Shown: positions 1-9,431, counted from the first letter of the stretch. The stretch is DNA of 64,000 nt from an uncultured Alphaproteobacteria bacterium (GCA_902826695.1 CADEFU010000006.1:124001-188000), one strand, 5' to 3'. Notes: generated from the letters alone by a model not told the origin. Numbers and translations: made by a program.

Positions 1-303
1 GGGGATGATTGCGCCGTCGGAGAGCTTCATCACCAACGTCGGATCGTCGGCGCCGCGGTTTAGATCGATGAGAAGGCGCGAGTAGGCGCCCAAGATCGCG
101 GGCGCGTTGAACGCCTGCGCCATCGCGCGGGTTACGTCGGCGGCGCCTATGTCGTAGGCGATATGGCGGCGGAACAAGTCTGGCTCGAGCCCAAGCGTGC
201 CATAGTCAGGCGGCAGCGCGTTCGACGCGTGGTCGCAGACGAAGATCAGGTGGGGCGGTGCATCCGCGTTAAAGGTCTCAAAGGCGGGCACGTTTCGTGT
301 CAC
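1..303 (-). CDS. N-formylglutamate amidohydrolase family protein (N-terminal part, cut by window edge)
   Basis: The first 101 codons of a minus-strand gene that leaves the window on the left. The translation contains the family landmarks DHASNALP (near residue 25), YDIGAADVT and YSRLLIDLNR, which place it in the zinc-dependent N-formylglutamate amidohydrolase (HutG-like) family that hydrolyses N-formyl-L-glutamate to formate and glutamate. The GTG at 303 is the first plausible start, but the frame stays open further upstream, so the start is uncertain. It is divergent from the glycerate 2-kinase frame. A second, complete family member lies at 37324-38247. The substrate is inferred from the family only; many members do not act in histidine degradation. 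Confidence 0.8.
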   Translation of the reverse strand, partial: MTRNVPAFETFNADAPPHLIFVCDHASNALPPDYGTLGLEPDLFRRHIAYDIGAADVTRAMAQAFNAPAILGAYSRLLIDLNRGADDPTLVMKLSDGAIIP

Positions 304-1619
304 TTGGTTTGCGGGAAAGCCGGACTCGGGCGAAGATACCGAACGGGCCTGCAAGGGAGCAAAGACTGTTCGACGCACCGGAAGCACTTCGGCGGTTGTT
401 CGACGCGGCGGTGATCGCGTGCCTTCCCGCGCGTGTCGTGCCGCCTGCCCTGCCCACCCGGCCCAAGGGCCGTGTCGTGGTCGTGGGCGCGGGCAAGGCT
501 GCGGCGGCGATGGCGGCTGCCGTTGAGGCGGCGTGGGGGCCGGTCGAGGGACTGGTTGTCACGCGCTATGGGCATGGCGTGCCGACGCGCTTCGTCGAGG
601 TGATCGAGGCGGGGCATCCGCTGCCGGACGCGGCCGGGCGTGATGCGGCGGCGCGGGCGCTTGGTCTGGTGGCACCGCTCGGCGAGGGCGACTTTGTGCT
701 GGCACTGCTGTCGGGCGGCGGGTCGGCGTTGTGGAGCGCGCCGCAGGCGCCGCTGATGTTGGAAGAAAAGCAGGCGATGACGCGGGCGCTGGTGCTGTCG
801 TCGGCGTCGATCGCCGAGATCAACTGTGTGCGCAAGCATCTGTCCGCGATCAAGGGCGGGCGACTGGCGGCAGCGGCCAATCCAGCGCGGATGCTTGCGC
901 TCGCGATATCGGATGTGGCGGGCGACGATCTTTCGGTGATCGCGTCGGGGCCGACTGTCGGCGATCCGACGACGCAGCGCGACGCGCTCGATATCCTCGC
1001 CAAGTGCAACGTCGCGGTGAGCGAGCATGCGGCGCGCGTGCTGAGCGGGCGCGCGAACGAGTCGCTGAAGCCCGGCGATGCGCGGCTTGCGCGGGCAGAG
1101 ACACAGATTATCGCGCGCGGCGCGGATGCACTTTCGGCGGCAGCGGATGAGGCGCATCGGCTTGGGTTTGTGACCAAGATCATCGGCGTGAACCTCGAGG
1201 GCGATGCGCGACGACTCGGGCGGACACATGCGGAGATCGCGCTGCATACGCTGGCGGGGGCGCAGCCGGTGGTGCTGCTGTCGGGTGGCGAGCTGACACT
1301 GACCGTGCAAGGCCAAGGGCACGGTGGGCGCAACCGGGAGTATCTTCTTGCGATGGCAGACGCGCTTCAGGGGGCGGCGAATATCTGGGCGTTGGCGGCC
1401 GACACGGACGGAATCGACGGCAGCGACGACACGGCGGGCGCCTGGATCGGGCCGGAGACGCTCGTGCGGGCCCGCGCGCTTGGTCTTGACGTTAAGACTT
1501 GCGCCAAAGAGAACGACTCGGGGCGGTTTTTCGCGACGCTCGGTCAGGGGATTGTGACGGGGCCCACGCGAACAAATGTAAACGATTTTCGCGCCATTCT
1601 GATCACGCCTGAGGTTTGA
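297..1619 (+). CDS. Glycerate 2-kinase (MOFRL/DUF4147 family)
   Basis: About 440 residues if the GTG at 297 is used. It phosphorylates D-glycerate to 2-phosphoglycerate using ATP, in the cytoplasm. The N-terminal DUF4147 domain shows VVVVGAGKAAAAM around residues 60-72, EAGHPLPD and LLSGGGSALW. The C-terminal MOFRL domain shows GQGHGGRNREYLLAMA and ADTDGIDGSDDTAGAW. Homologues often begin near the segment LRRLFDAAV, so the true start may be 50-100 bases further in; starting at 297 would also overlap the divergent amidohydrolase start at 303. Its product feeds enolase and then pyruvate kinase, which is encoded just downstream, and the glycolate oxidase genes at 5-9 kb generate glyoxylate that can reach glycerate. 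Confidence 0.87.
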   Translation: MSLGLRESRTRAKIPNGPAREQRLFDAPEALRRLFDAAVIACLPARVVPPALPTRPKGRVVVVGAGKAAAAMAAAVEAAWGPVEGLVVTRYGHGVPTRFVEVIEAGHPLPDAAGRDAAARALGLVAPLGEGDFVLALLSGGGSALWSAPQAPLMLEEKQAMTRALVLSSASIAEINCVRKHLSAIKGGRLAAAANPARMLALAISDVAGDDLSVIASGPTVGDPTTQRDALDILAKCNVAVSEHAARVLSGRANESLKPGDARLARAETQIIARGADALSAAADEAHRLGFVTKIIGVNLEGDARRLGRTHAEIALHTLAGAQPVVLLSGGELTLTVQGQGHGGRNREYLLAMADALQGAANIWALAADTDGIDGSDDTAGAWIGPETLVRARALGLDVKTCAKENDSGRFFATLGQGIVTGPTRTNVNDFRAILITPEV

Positions 1620-1654
1620 CCACGGCGGGTCGGTTTTTGGATGCTGTAGGCGCG

Positions 1655-2056
1655 ATGATTCGGTTGGTTCGAGGTGCGTTTCTGTTTGCGATGTTGGCGC
1701 TCGCGGCGCCGAGCCAAGCGAAGTTTGCCGTCTGCAACAAGACCAGCCATCCGCTGATGATCGCGATCGCCTATTCGGGGACAGGGGGGTGGCGGAGCGA
1801 GGGTTGGTGGCGTGTCGCGCCGGAAAGCTGCAGCGATATCCTGGCCGGGCCGCTGAAAGCACGATACTACTACGTGCGAGGCGTGCATGTCGGGGTGGAC
1901 GGGGGCTGGGACGGCAATCGTTTCTTCTGCGTTGGCGCCGGCAACTTCTCGATCAAAGGCCGTGAGAAGTGCCGCAAGCGCGGCTATTTTCAGGCCGGAT
2001 TCTTCGAAGTGGACACCGGCGAGAAATCGTCGTGGACACAAAACCTATCGGACTAG
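1655..2056 (+). CDS. DUF1036 family secreted protein
   Basis: The ATG at 1655 gives 133 residues beginning with a classic signal peptide (basic MIRLVR, hydrophobic core, cleavage near PSQA). The mature part has the DUF1036 features of this small family: FAVCNKTSHPL at its start, W-rich segments (EGWWRVAPESC), and four cysteines spread over the mature chain that could form disulfides in the periplasm. The function of DUF1036 is not known. It sits 8 bases upstream of pyruvate kinase, an arrangement I recall as conserved in alphaproteobacteria. The reading frame is open back to 1616, overlapping the kinase stop, but the signal peptide argues for 1655. Confidence 0.78.
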   Translation: MIRLVRGAFLFAMLALAAPSQAKFAVCNKTSHPLMIAIAYSGTGGWRSEGWWRVAPESCSDILAGPLKARYYYVRGVHVGVDGGWDGNRFFCVGAGNFSIKGREKCRKRGYFQAGFFEVDTGEKSSWTQNLSD

Positions 2057-2064
2057 CGTGAGAT

Positions 2065-3498
2065 ATGCGCCGACGCCGTAATGTGAAGATCGTTGCGACT
2101 TTGGGACCGGCTTCGCGGGATGCCGCGATCATCAAGCGTCTGTTCCAGGCGGGCGCCGACGTGTTCCGCATCAACATGAGCCACACGGATCACGCGGGCC
2201 TTGCGCACTATGTTTCTACGATCCGCGCGATCGAAGCGGAGGTCGACAGGCCGATCGGGATTCTCGCCGACTTGCAGGGGCCAAAGCTTCGCATCGGGGC
2301 CATGGCCGGCGGCGGCGTCGATCTTGAGACGGGGTCTACGGTCAGGATCGATTTGGACTCGCGGCCTGGCGATGCGCATCACCTTTATCTGCCGCACAAG
2401 GAAGTGTTTGCGGTTCTAAAGCCAGGCGGCCATTTGCTGATCGACGACGGTCGCATCCGGCTGCGGCTTGAGAAAGTGTCCGGCGACAACGCGACGGCGC
2501 TGGTTGAAGTCGGCGGGCGGCTGACGGATCGCAAGGGCGTCAACGTGCCGGATGCGGTGTTGCCGATCGCAGCATTGTCGCCGAAAGATCGAGCGGATCT
2601 CGACCGGGCGCTGGAGAATGGCGTGGACTGGATCGCGCTATCGTTCGTGCAGCGGCCGGAAGACGTCGCCGAAGCGCGCAAGATCGTGGCGGGGCGCGCG
2701 GGCGTCATGTCGAAGATCGAGAAGCCGTCGGCGGTCGACCGGCTGCACGAGATTGTCGAGCTCTCCGACGCGGTGATGGTCGCGCGCGGCGATCTGGGCG
2801 TCGAGCTGCCGGTCGAGCATGTGCCGGGCAAGCAGAAGCAGATTACGCGGGCCGCGCGCGCGGCGGGCAAGCCCGTCGTCGTTGCAACGCAGATGCTTGA
2901 ATCGATGATTTCGAGCCCCATTCCGACGCGCGCCGAAGTGAGCGACGTTGCGACTGCGGTGTTCGATGGCGCGGACGCCGTGATGCTGTCTGCCGAATCG
3001 GCGTCGGGGAAGTATCCGGTCGAGGCAGTCGACATGATGGATCGAATTGCGCGCTCGATCGAGGGCGATGCGCAGTACCGGATGGTGATCGATGCGCAGC
3101 GGTCGGAGCCTGAGTCCACCACGCCCGACGCGATTACGGCGGCGTCGCGGCAAGTGGCCCAGACCTTGAGGGCGGCGGCGATCGTTTGCTGGACGGGATC
3201 GGGATCGACGGGCTTGCGCGCATCGCGCGAGCGGCCGGGTGTGCCGATCATCGCGCTGACGCCGGTTGCGAACACGGGACGCCGACTTGCGATTGCGTGG
3301 GGCTTGCATTGCGTCGTGACGGAAGACGCGCACGATCACGAAGACATGGTCGATCGCGCGTGTCAGATTGCGTTCCGTGAAGGCTTTGCGTCGTCGGGTC
3401 AGCGGATTGTGGTGACGGCCGGCGTGCCGCTCGGTACGCCGGGGGCGACGAACCTTTTGCGCGTTGCATTCGTCGGACGGAAGAACGTCACCGGCTAA
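2065..3498 (+). CDS. pyk: Pyruvate kinase
   Basis: 477 residues, normal for the bacterial enzyme, catalysing PEP + ADP to pyruvate + ATP. Visible landmarks are KIVATLGPAS at the start, RINMSH, the catalytic lysine segment MSKIEKPSAV near residue 215, MVARGDLGVELP (metal and substrate loop), ATQMLESMI, PTRAEVSDVATAVFDGADAVMLSAESASGKYPVEAV, and a C-terminal alpha/beta domain that in this family binds allosteric effectors. The ATG at 2065 follows a GTGAG-type ribosome site. The 3' end overlaps the convergent TPR gene by four bases. It is probably co-transcribed with the DUF1036 gene. Confidence 0.97.
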   Translation: MRRRRNVKIVATLGPASRDAAIIKRLFQAGADVFRINMSHTDHAGLAHYVSTIRAIEAEVDRPIGILADLQGPKLRIGAMAGGGVDLETGSTVRIDLDSRPGDAHHLYLPHKEVFAVLKPGGHLLIDDGRIRLRLEKVSGDNATALVEVGGRLTDRKGVNVPDAVLPIAALSPKDRADLDRALENGVDWIALSFVQRPEDVAEARKIVAGRAGVMSKIEKPSAVDRLHEIVELSDAVMVARGDLGVELPVEHVPGKQKQITRAARAAGKPVVVATQMLESMISSPIPTRAEVSDVATAVFDGADAVMLSAESASGKYPVEAVDMMDRIARSIEGDAQYRMVIDAQRSEPESTTPDAITAASRQVAQTLRAAAIVCWTGSGSTGLRASRERPGVPIIALTPVANTGRRLAIAWGLHCVVTEDAHDHEDMVDRACQIAFREGFASSGQRIVVTAGVPLGTPGATNLLRVAFVGRKNVTG

Positions 3499-4049
3499 GT
3501 CGGCGGCGGCTTCTTTTCGACTTCGAACGTCAGTTGGCCCGCGCGGCGAGCAACGGCCTCAAGCATCGGATTGAGCGCAACGGCGCGACGGAAGGCGGCA
3601 AGGGCTGCGCGCTTGTCGCCCGCCGCATCGGCGATGCGGCCGATGATGACGAGGGCGCCGAAGTGGCGCGGCTCCAGCTCTAGCACCTTCTCCAAGTCGG
3701 CTGCGGCTTCTTGTTGACTGTCCATCGCAGCCAGCAGTTCGGCGCGGCGGAACCACGCTTGCGCGTAGCCGGGGCGCATTTCGACGATGACATCGAGGAG
3801 CGTTTTGGCGGTCGCAAAGTCCTGCGCGGCGACAGCGGTTTGCGCCCGGTCGATCAGCACATCAACCGTGTCGCTGCCGGAGCGCGTCCAGATCGCCATG
3901 ATCTGGCTTTCAAGCGCGGCCGCTTCGGGCGCCGTGCGAACCGCTCCGAGCTGGGCAAAGAGACGGGCAAGGCGCGGATCGTTGTGATCGGCGCGCGCCG
4001 GAAAAAGGGCGAGTGTTGCAATCGCCAGGGCTGCCATGAGGGGGCGCAT
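3495..4049 (-). CDS. Secreted/periplasmic TPR repeat protein
   Basis: 184 residues from the ATG at 4049, chosen because it opens a good signal peptide (MRPLMAALAIATLALFPARA). The mature chain holds two to three tetratricopeptide repeats; the clearest are YAQAWFRRAELLAAMDSQQEAAADLEKVLELEP and the following HFGALVIIGRIADAAGDKRAALAAFRRAVALNP. TPRs are protein-interaction scaffolds; the partner is not evident. It is convergent with pyk and divergent from the amine oxidase at 4097, so the 47-base gap may hold both promoters. Confidence 0.8.
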   Translation of the reverse strand: MRPLMAALAIATLALFPARADHNDPRLARLFAQLGAVRTAPEAAALESQIMAIWTRSGSDTVDVLIDRAQTAVAAQDFATAKTLLDVIVEMRPGYAQAWFRRAELLAAMDSQQEAAADLEKVLELEPRHFGALVIIGRIADAAGDKRAALAAFRRAVALNPMLEAVARRAGQLTFEVEKKPPPT

Positions 4050-4096
4050 AAGGGCTATGCTACGGGTTCGAGGGGGCAAGTCCAGCGGCTTTCAGT

Positions 4097-5413
4097 ATGA
4101 AGATTACTCGCCGGCAACTTGGCGGATTTGCGGCGGCGACGCCGTTTCTTGCTGGCACAGTCAGCAATCCCGAGGTCGTGATCGTGGGTGCGGGCGCGGC
4201 CGGGATCGCGGCGGCGCAGGTGCTCATTAACGGCGGACGGCGGGTGCAGGTTCTGGAGGCCGCTCCGCGCGTCGGGGGACGCTGCTACACGGATACGGCA
4301 ACGCTTGGCGTAGCCTTCGATGCGGGTGCGGGCTGGCTGCACAGTGCGGACAAGAACCCGCTGACGGGCATGGCGCGGCTCTTCGGTTTCGAGACGAAGG
4401 GGCACGACCCCATAGAGACGGTGTTCTCAGGCGCGAAGCCGGTTGCGCACGCTGCCTATGAGCGGGCGTTCGATGCGCTGAGCCATGCGCTCTTCGACGC
4501 GTCCGAAGCCGAGGGCGACAAGGCAGGTTCTCAGATTGCGCTTCCCCTGCTCGATCACGACGCTAAGGCGTGGTTCAACACGGCGGCGGCAGCGATCGGG
4601 CCGCTCGATATGGGCGTCGATCTTGAAGCGATGTCGGTCAAGGACTGGTCGTTGCTCGACGAGACAGAGCCCAACCGGCTGGTGCGCCAAGGCGTCGGCA
4701 CGTTGATCGGCCGGATGGCTTTTGGGTTGCCGATCGCCGTCAATGCGCCGGTGCGCGCGATCGCAAGCCAAGGTGCCGGTGTCGCGGTCACGACCGACCG
4801 CGGAACGGTTCGCGCGCGCGCGGCGATCGTAACTGTGTCGGTCGGGGTTCTGTCGGCGGGTGCGATACGGATCGAGCCATCGCTCGCGACCGCCATGGAT
4901 AACGCCTTGGGCGGTTTGCAGATGGGTCTGCTGAGCAAGGTTGCGCTCGCCTACGCGCCTTCAAGCCCGTTGATGCGGTTTGCGGAAGGAAGCGTCTTGC
5001 TTCCGCAAGCCGCCGACCAGCGCGGGCACTCGTTCTTGGTACGCCCCTTCGGTGCGCCGCTTGTCGTCTGCTTTGTCGGCGGATCGCTTGCATGGGATCT
5101 CTCGACGCGTGGCGAGGCTGAGGCCGTTGCATTCGCACGCGACGGTTTGCGTGCCCTGTTCGGCAACGAGGCCGATCGCGGATTTCGCAAAGGGACGGCG
5201 ACCGGTTGGGGCGGCAACCCGCTCACGCGCGGCGCCTATTCCGCTGCCCGACCGGGAAGGTGGCAGGCACGGCACGCACTTGGCACACCGATGAACGATC
5301 GCGTGTTCCTGGCCGGCGAGGCGCTGGCAGGGCGAGGCGCGCAGACGGCGCATGGCGCTTATCAAAACGGCCAGACGGTTGCGCGGCGGGTTCTACAGCT
5401 GCTCAAGCGGTGA
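4097..5413 (+). CDS. Tat-exported flavin amine oxidase family protein
   Basis: 438 residues. The N-terminus carries a twin-arginine signal (TRRQLGGFAAATPFLAG), so export as a folded flavoprotein is likely. The FAD-binding Rossmann motif VIVGAGAAGIAAAQVL follows directly at about residue 28, then VLEAAPRVGGRCYTD, and the C-terminal flavin motif VFLAGEALAGRGAQTAHGAYQNGQTVA. This is the flavin monoamine oxidase architecture, which oxidatively deaminates amines with H2O2 release. The substrate cannot be read from the sequence. Its 3' end overlaps the convergent glcF by about 21 bases. Confidence 0.85.
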   Translation: MKITRRQLGGFAAATPFLAGTVSNPEVVIVGAGAAGIAAAQVLINGGRRVQVLEAAPRVGGRCYTDTATLGVAFDAGAGWLHSADKNPLTGMARLFGFETKGHDPIETVFSGAKPVAHAAYERAFDALSHALFDASEAEGDKAGSQIALPLLDHDAKAWFNTAAAAIGPLDMGVDLEAMSVKDWSLLDETEPNRLVRQGVGTLIGRMAFGLPIAVNAPVRAIASQGAGVAVTTDRGTVRARAAIVTVSVGVLSAGAIRIEPSLATAMDNALGGLQMGLLSKVALAYAPSSPLMRFAEGSVLLPQAADQRGHSFLVRPFGAPLVVCFVGGSLAWDLSTRGEAEAVAFARDGLRALFGNEADRGFRKGTATGWGGNPLTRGAYSAARPGRWQARHALGTPMNDRVFLAGEALAGRGAQTAHGAYQNGQTVARRVLQLLKR

Positions 5414-6658
5414 CGGGCCGCCGGTCGCCCAATCGATCAACTCGATCGTGTGAACGACGGGGACGGGAACCGCGGCCTTGATTTGCGCCCAGCAGCCGAT
5501 GTTGCCGGTTGCGACAATGTGCGGTTCGGTTGCCATCAACGTCGCGGCTTTGCGTGCCTGCAGTTCCCCGGCGATCTCCGGCTCGACGACGTTGTAGACA
5601 CCGGCCGAACCGCAGCAACTCGTGTCGCGCGGTTCGACGATTTCGAAACCCAGCTTTCGCAGCAGTTGCGGCGCGGTCGCCCCTTGCTTCAACCCATGCG
5701 TCATCGAGCAGGCGGCATGGTAGGCGACGCGCACGCCCGTGTGTGCGCTGCCCGCCTGCATCGGGACGTCGCGCAGCACGTCGGCGATGTCGCGCGTGCG
5801 CGTGGCGACACCGTTGGCGTTCTCAGTCGACAGGTGGAAACCGTAGTCGCGCATGGTGGTCGCGCAACCCGACGCGGTTGTGACGACGGCGTCGAAGCGA
5901 CCGCGCGCATCCTCGGCAGCGATGTCGGCGACGAGCGCGGTGGCATGGCGCTCAGCCTCGGCGGTTTGGCCCAGATGGTGATTGAGCGAGCCACAGCAGC
6001 CTGTGCCTTCGACCGTCACGACTTCGAAGCCATGGCGGGTGAGCACACGGATGGCAGCGGCGGTGATGCGCGGGGCGACGACTTCTTGGACGCAGCCCAC
6101 GTGCAGAGCAACGCGCTTTCTCGCCTGCGTTTCCGGTTTGTAGTTGCGCGCCGTCGACGCGGGACCATGAATGGCGAGCTGCGCGGCCGTCTTGGCCGGT
6201 GCGCGGAGCGCTTTCGGCAGCGCAGGCGCAATGAGGGCACCGACGCGTGCGAGCGATAGCGCGAGGCGCAGTTTGCGACGGTCGGGCAGCGTTGCGCCGA
6301 GCATGCGACGGAGCCAGCGCCGCGCGAGCGGGCGGGCCGCCTTTCGCTCGATGTGCGCGCGGGCTTCGTCGATGAGGCGCGGATAGTTGACGCCCGATGG
6401 GCAAGCGCTCACGCATGCGTTGCAGGAGAGGCAACGGTCGATGTGGCCGACAACCTTCGCACTTGGCGTGCTCTCGTTTTCGAGCATGTGCTGGATGAGC
6501 TGGATACGGCCGCGCGGGCCGTCGAGTTCGTCGCCAAGCAGCACGTAGGTCGGGCATGTCGCCGTGCAGATGCCGCAGTGGACGCACGCGCGCAGTTGCT
6601 TCTCGGCGGCTGCGAGATGCGGGTCGGTGAGTTGGCCGGCAGAGAAGTTCGTGCGCAT
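5393..6658 (-). CDS. glcF: Glycolate oxidase iron-sulfur subunit GlcF
   Basis: 421 residues. It passes electrons from the GlcD/GlcE flavin subunits toward the membrane quinone pool during glycolate to glyoxylate oxidation. Two 4Fe-4S motifs are plain: CVHCGICTATCPTY near residue 30 and CLSCNACVSACPSGVNYP near residue 80. Two CCG domains follow, with GTGCCGSLNHHLG and DTSCCGSAGVYN. The start ATG overlaps the glcE stop (TGATG), which indicates translational coupling in a glcDEF operon. Length and motifs match the E. coli type. Confidence 0.94.
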   Translation of the reverse strand: MRTNFSAGQLTDPHLAAAEKQLRACVHCGICTATCPTYVLLGDELDGPRGRIQLIQHMLENESTPSAKVVGHIDRCLSCNACVSACPSGVNYPRLIDEARAHIERKAARPLARRWLRRMLGATLPDRRKLRLALSLARVGALIAPALPKALRAPAKTAAQLAIHGPASTARNYKPETQARKRVALHVGCVQEVVAPRITAAAIRVLTRHGFEVVTVEGTGCCGSLNHHLGQTAEAERHATALVADIAAEDARGRFDAVVTTASGCATTMRDYGFHLSTENANGVATRTRDIADVLRDVPMQAGSAHTGVRVAYHAACSMTHGLKQGATAPQLLRKLGFEIVEPRDTSCCGSAGVYNVVEPEIAGELQARKAATLMATEPHIVATGNIGCWAQIKAAVPVPVVHTIELIDWATGGPSPLEQL

Positions 6659-7764
6659 CAGAGGTCTTTGTACATGCGGCCAGGGCTCAAGATGCGTGCG
6701 GGATCGAAGGCGTACTTCACGCGGGCGGTCAGCGCCAGCGTCGCGGCGTCGAGTGGCGGGAACGGCTCCGTCACAGGCTCGGGCGCGCGGATCAGCGTTG
6801 CGTGTCCACCGAGAGCGCGCACCGTTTCGTGAATCCGCGGCGCGGTGCTTGCGAATTCAAGCATCAACAAACCACCCGCCCAATCGGCCACCCAGTTGTC
6901 TGGTTTGAGAGCAGCGATCGCTTCCTCGGCGCGGGAGGGCGGAATCGACACGCGCCACAAACCTGTCGCCGGCGCGAAAAGCGGTTCGGCTTTGGCGAGT
7001 TTGCGGAACCAGCTGGCACCCTCCTCCGCGTCCAGTGTGCGCGCGGTGCGAACAAAGGTACGGCGGAGTTCGGCTGCACGTGCTGCGACCCCCTCGGCTT
7101 GGCCCTCAAGGCGGATGAGCGCGAGCGATGCGTCCACGACGTAGGCAAGGCCGGTTGGGTCGAGCGGGGAGCCTGCGATCGCGCGCAACAGCGGCAGGGC
7201 TTGCGATGCGGTCCAACCTTCGACGGCGAGCACGGTGCTTGTGCCTTTGGGCAGTGCGCGGAGCGTGACCTCCGTCATGGCGAACAGCGTGCCGAATGAG
7301 CCCGCGGCGAGTTTGGGCAAGTCGTAGCCGGTGACGTTCTTCACGACGCGACCGCCAGCCTTAAAGCGTTCGCCTTTGCCGTTGACGGCGGTGAAGCCGA
7401 GCAGGTGGTCGCGGGCGGCACCGGCTGCGAAGCGGCGCGGGCCTGCGATACCTGCGGCGATGATGCCGCCGATTGTTGCGTTGTCGCCCGAGGGTTCGAA
7501 GGCGAGCTGCTGGTTGTGCTTGGCGAGGGCTGCTTCGACTTCGGCGAGCGTCGTTCCGGCACGGGCGGTGAAGACCATCTCCTCCGGCTCGTACATGGTG
7601 ATTCCGGCGAGCCCCGAGAGTTTGAGTGCGGTTGCTGCGGCTGGGGCGTGGCCGAGGTGGCTTTTGGTGCCGTTGCCTTCGAGCGCGAGTTCTGTGCGAG
7701 CCGCAAAGGCGGTCGCGATCGCGTCTTGGACTTCGGCTTCCGTGTCGGGTTTGAGGACGCGCAC
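6658..7764 (-). CDS. glcE: Glycolate oxidase FAD-binding subunit GlcE
   Basis: 368 residues starting with GTG immediately after the glcD TAA. It has the FAD_binding_4 (PCMH) fold: LAEVEAALAKHNQQLAFEPSGDNATIGGIIAAGIAGPRRFAAGAARDHLLGFTAVNGKGE, the usual ADP-binding signature of the GlcD/GlcE group, followed by GGRVVKNVTGYDLPKLAAGSFGTL. It is shorter than GlcD because it lacks the full C-terminal FAD-oxidase domain, as expected for GlcE. Middle gene of the operon. Confidence 0.93.
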   Translation of the reverse strand: MRVLKPDTEAEVQDAIATAFAARTELALEGNGTKSHLGHAPAAATALKLSGLAGITMYEPEEMVFTARAGTTLAEVEAALAKHNQQLAFEPSGDNATIGGIIAAGIAGPRRFAAGAARDHLLGFTAVNGKGERFKAGGRVVKNVTGYDLPKLAAGSFGTLFAMTEVTLRALPKGTSTVLAVEGWTASQALPLLRAIAGSPLDPTGLAYVVDASLALIRLEGQAEGVAARAAELRRTFVRTARTLDAEEGASWFRKLAKAEPLFAPATGLWRVSIPPSRAEEAIAALKPDNWVADWAGGLLMLEFASTAPRIHETVRALGGHATLIRAPEPVTEPFPPLDAATLALTARVKYAFDPARILSPGRMYKDL

Positions 7765-9249
7765 TTAGAGCCTCGGCAGGTTCGGGAAGGGCATGCGGCC
7801 GTGGTGGACGTGCATGGCACCGCCTTCGACGCAGGCGGAAAGCGAGGGGAAGACTTTCCCTGGGTTGAGCAGCGCTTGCGGGTCGAACGCGCATTTCACC
7901 GCTTCTTGCTGCGCGAGGTCGTCGGGGGTGAACATCAACGGCATCAGATCGCGCTTTTCGACGCCGACGCCGTGTTCGCCCGTTAGGACACCACCGACTT
8001 CGACGCAGAGTTTCAGGATGTCGGCCCCGAACGCTTCGGCGTGCGCGAGGTCGCCGTCCTTCATTACGTCGTACATGATGAGCGGGTGGAGGTTTCCGTC
8101 GCCCGCGTGGAAGACGTTCGCGACCGGCAGACCGAATTGCTTCGACATTTCCGTCATGCGGCTCAACACCGATGCGAGCGCGCGGCGGGGGATCGTACCG
8201 TCCATGCAAAGCATGTCGGGGGCAATGCGGCCGGCGGCGGCGAAGGCGGCTTTGCGGCCGGCCCATATCTGGTCGCGCTCGGCATCGCTTGCGCTCGCAC
8301 GGCATTCGAGGGCGCCGTTTTGGCGGGCGATCTTTTCAACTTCGGCAGCGGCGGCTGCGACTTCGACGGCCATACCGTCGAGTTCGGCGATGAGGATGGC
8401 GGCTGCTTGCTTCGGGTAGCCTGGCGCGCAATAGGCCTCGAGGGCGTCCATCGCGAAGCGGTCCATGATTTCCATGGCGGCAGGGATGATGCCCGTTGCA
8501 ATCACGTCGGCGACGCATTGGCCCGCGGACTCGATCGATGGGAACGCGATCAGGAGCGCTTTGGCTTCCGGCGGCTTGGCGCGCAAGCGGACAGTCACTT
8601 CAGTCACTACGCCGAGCAAGCCTTCGCCGCCGGTGATCAGCCCTAGAAGGTCGAGGCCGCCGGGGTCGAGCGCCTTGCCGCCGAAGCGCACACGGGTGCC
8701 GTCGATGAGCGCGAACTCGACGCCGAGGAGGTTGTTCGTCGTTAAGCCGTACTTGAGGCAATGGATGCCGCCGGAGTTTTCGGCGACGTTGCCGCCGATC
8801 GTGCAGGCAATTTGGCTGGACGGATCGGGCGCGTAGTAAAAGCCGTCAGCTTCTACCGCGCGTGTAATCGCCAAGTTTGTGACGCCCGGTTCGACAACGG
8901 CGCACCGGTTCTCGAGATCGACCTCGAGGATTCGGTTCATGCGCGAGAGGCCGAGCAGGATGCCGTCGCCGACCGGGAGCGAGCCACCTGAAAGCGACGT
9001 GCCTGCGCCGCGCGGGACCAGCTTTAGTTTGTTCGCCGAGCAGTAGGCGAGGACGGCGCTTACTTCGTCCGCGGTTCTTGGGAGAACGACGGCGAGTGGT
9101 TTTTGCCGGTACGCCGTTAGCGCGTCGCAGTCGTAGGCGACGAGTGCGTCATCGTCGGCGATGACGCCGTCGGGCACGAGCGCGAGCAGGGCCGCGATAA
9201 ATTCGCCGCGGCGTTCGAGCAGTCGTGAATCAAGCTCCGGCATTTGCAT
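7765..9249 (-). CDS. glcD: Glycolate oxidase catalytic subunit GlcD
   Basis: 494 residues, the usual GlcD length. The FAD-linked oxidase motif PRGAGTSLSGGSLPVGDGILLGLSRMNRI lies near residue 95, with IGGNVAENSGGIHCLKYGLTTNNLLGVEF downstream; the C-terminal FAD-oxidase domain shows NVFHAGDGNLHPLI and GEHGVGVEKRD. It oxidises glycolate (or D-lactate-type 2-hydroxy acids) to the 2-oxo acid. It is first gene of the operon. ATG at 9249 or the one two codons in (9243) could be used. No GlcC-type regulator is adjacent, so control is not apparent here. Confidence 0.94.
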   Translation of the reverse strand: MQMPELDSRLLERRGEFIAALLALVPDGVIADDDALVAYDCDALTAYRQKPLAVVLPRTADEVSAVLAYCSANKLKLVPRGAGTSLSGGSLPVGDGILLGLSRMNRILEVDLENRCAVVEPGVTNLAITRAVEADGFYYAPDPSSQIACTIGGNVAENSGGIHCLKYGLTTNNLLGVEFALIDGTRVRFGGKALDPGGLDLLGLITGGEGLLGVVTEVTVRLRAKPPEAKALLIAFPSIESAGQCVADVIATGIIPAAMEIMDRFAMDALEAYCAPGYPKQAAAILIAELDGMAVEVAAAAAEVEKIARQNGALECRASASDAERDQIWAGRKAAFAAAGRIAPDMLCMDGTIPRRALASVLSRMTEMSKQFGLPVANVFHAGDGNLHPLIMYDVMKDGDLAHAEAFGADILKLCVEVGGVLTGEHGVGVEKRDLMPLMFTPDDLAQQEAVKCAFDPQALLNPGKVFPSLSACVEGGAMHVHHGRMPFPNLPRL

Positions 9250-9305
9250 GGCCGGGAGTATCGGTGCTGAGCGATCAGGGCGCCAGACGGTGGCGCCGGA
9301 ACAAG

Positions 9306-9431
9306 TTAGCCCTGGCGCGCCTTGAAGCGGGGGTTCTTCTTGTTGATGACGTAGACCCGGCCCTTACGGCGGATGACGCGGCAGTCCTTGTCGCGGCCTT
9401 TGAGCGATTTCAGGGAATTACGAATCTTCAT
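9306..9431 (-). CDS. rpmJ: 50S ribosomal protein L36 (single-cysteine type)
   Basis: A 41-codon gene. The translation begins [16 protein letters not shown], continues [20 protein letters not shown] and ends KARQG, which is L36 of the alphaproteobacterial type. The zinc-binding Cys/His set of the classical form is missing; only one cysteine remains. It stands alone, away from the large ribosomal operons, as is common for this form, and lies 57 bases upstream of glcD on the same strand. Confidence 0.95.
   Translation of the reverse strand: MKIRNSLKSLKGRDKDCRVIRRKGRVYVINKKNPRFKARQG

Noticed and set aside
300..1862. A 520-codon frame on the minus strand
   Set aside because: Arg/His-rich antisense shadow of the glycerate kinase gene.
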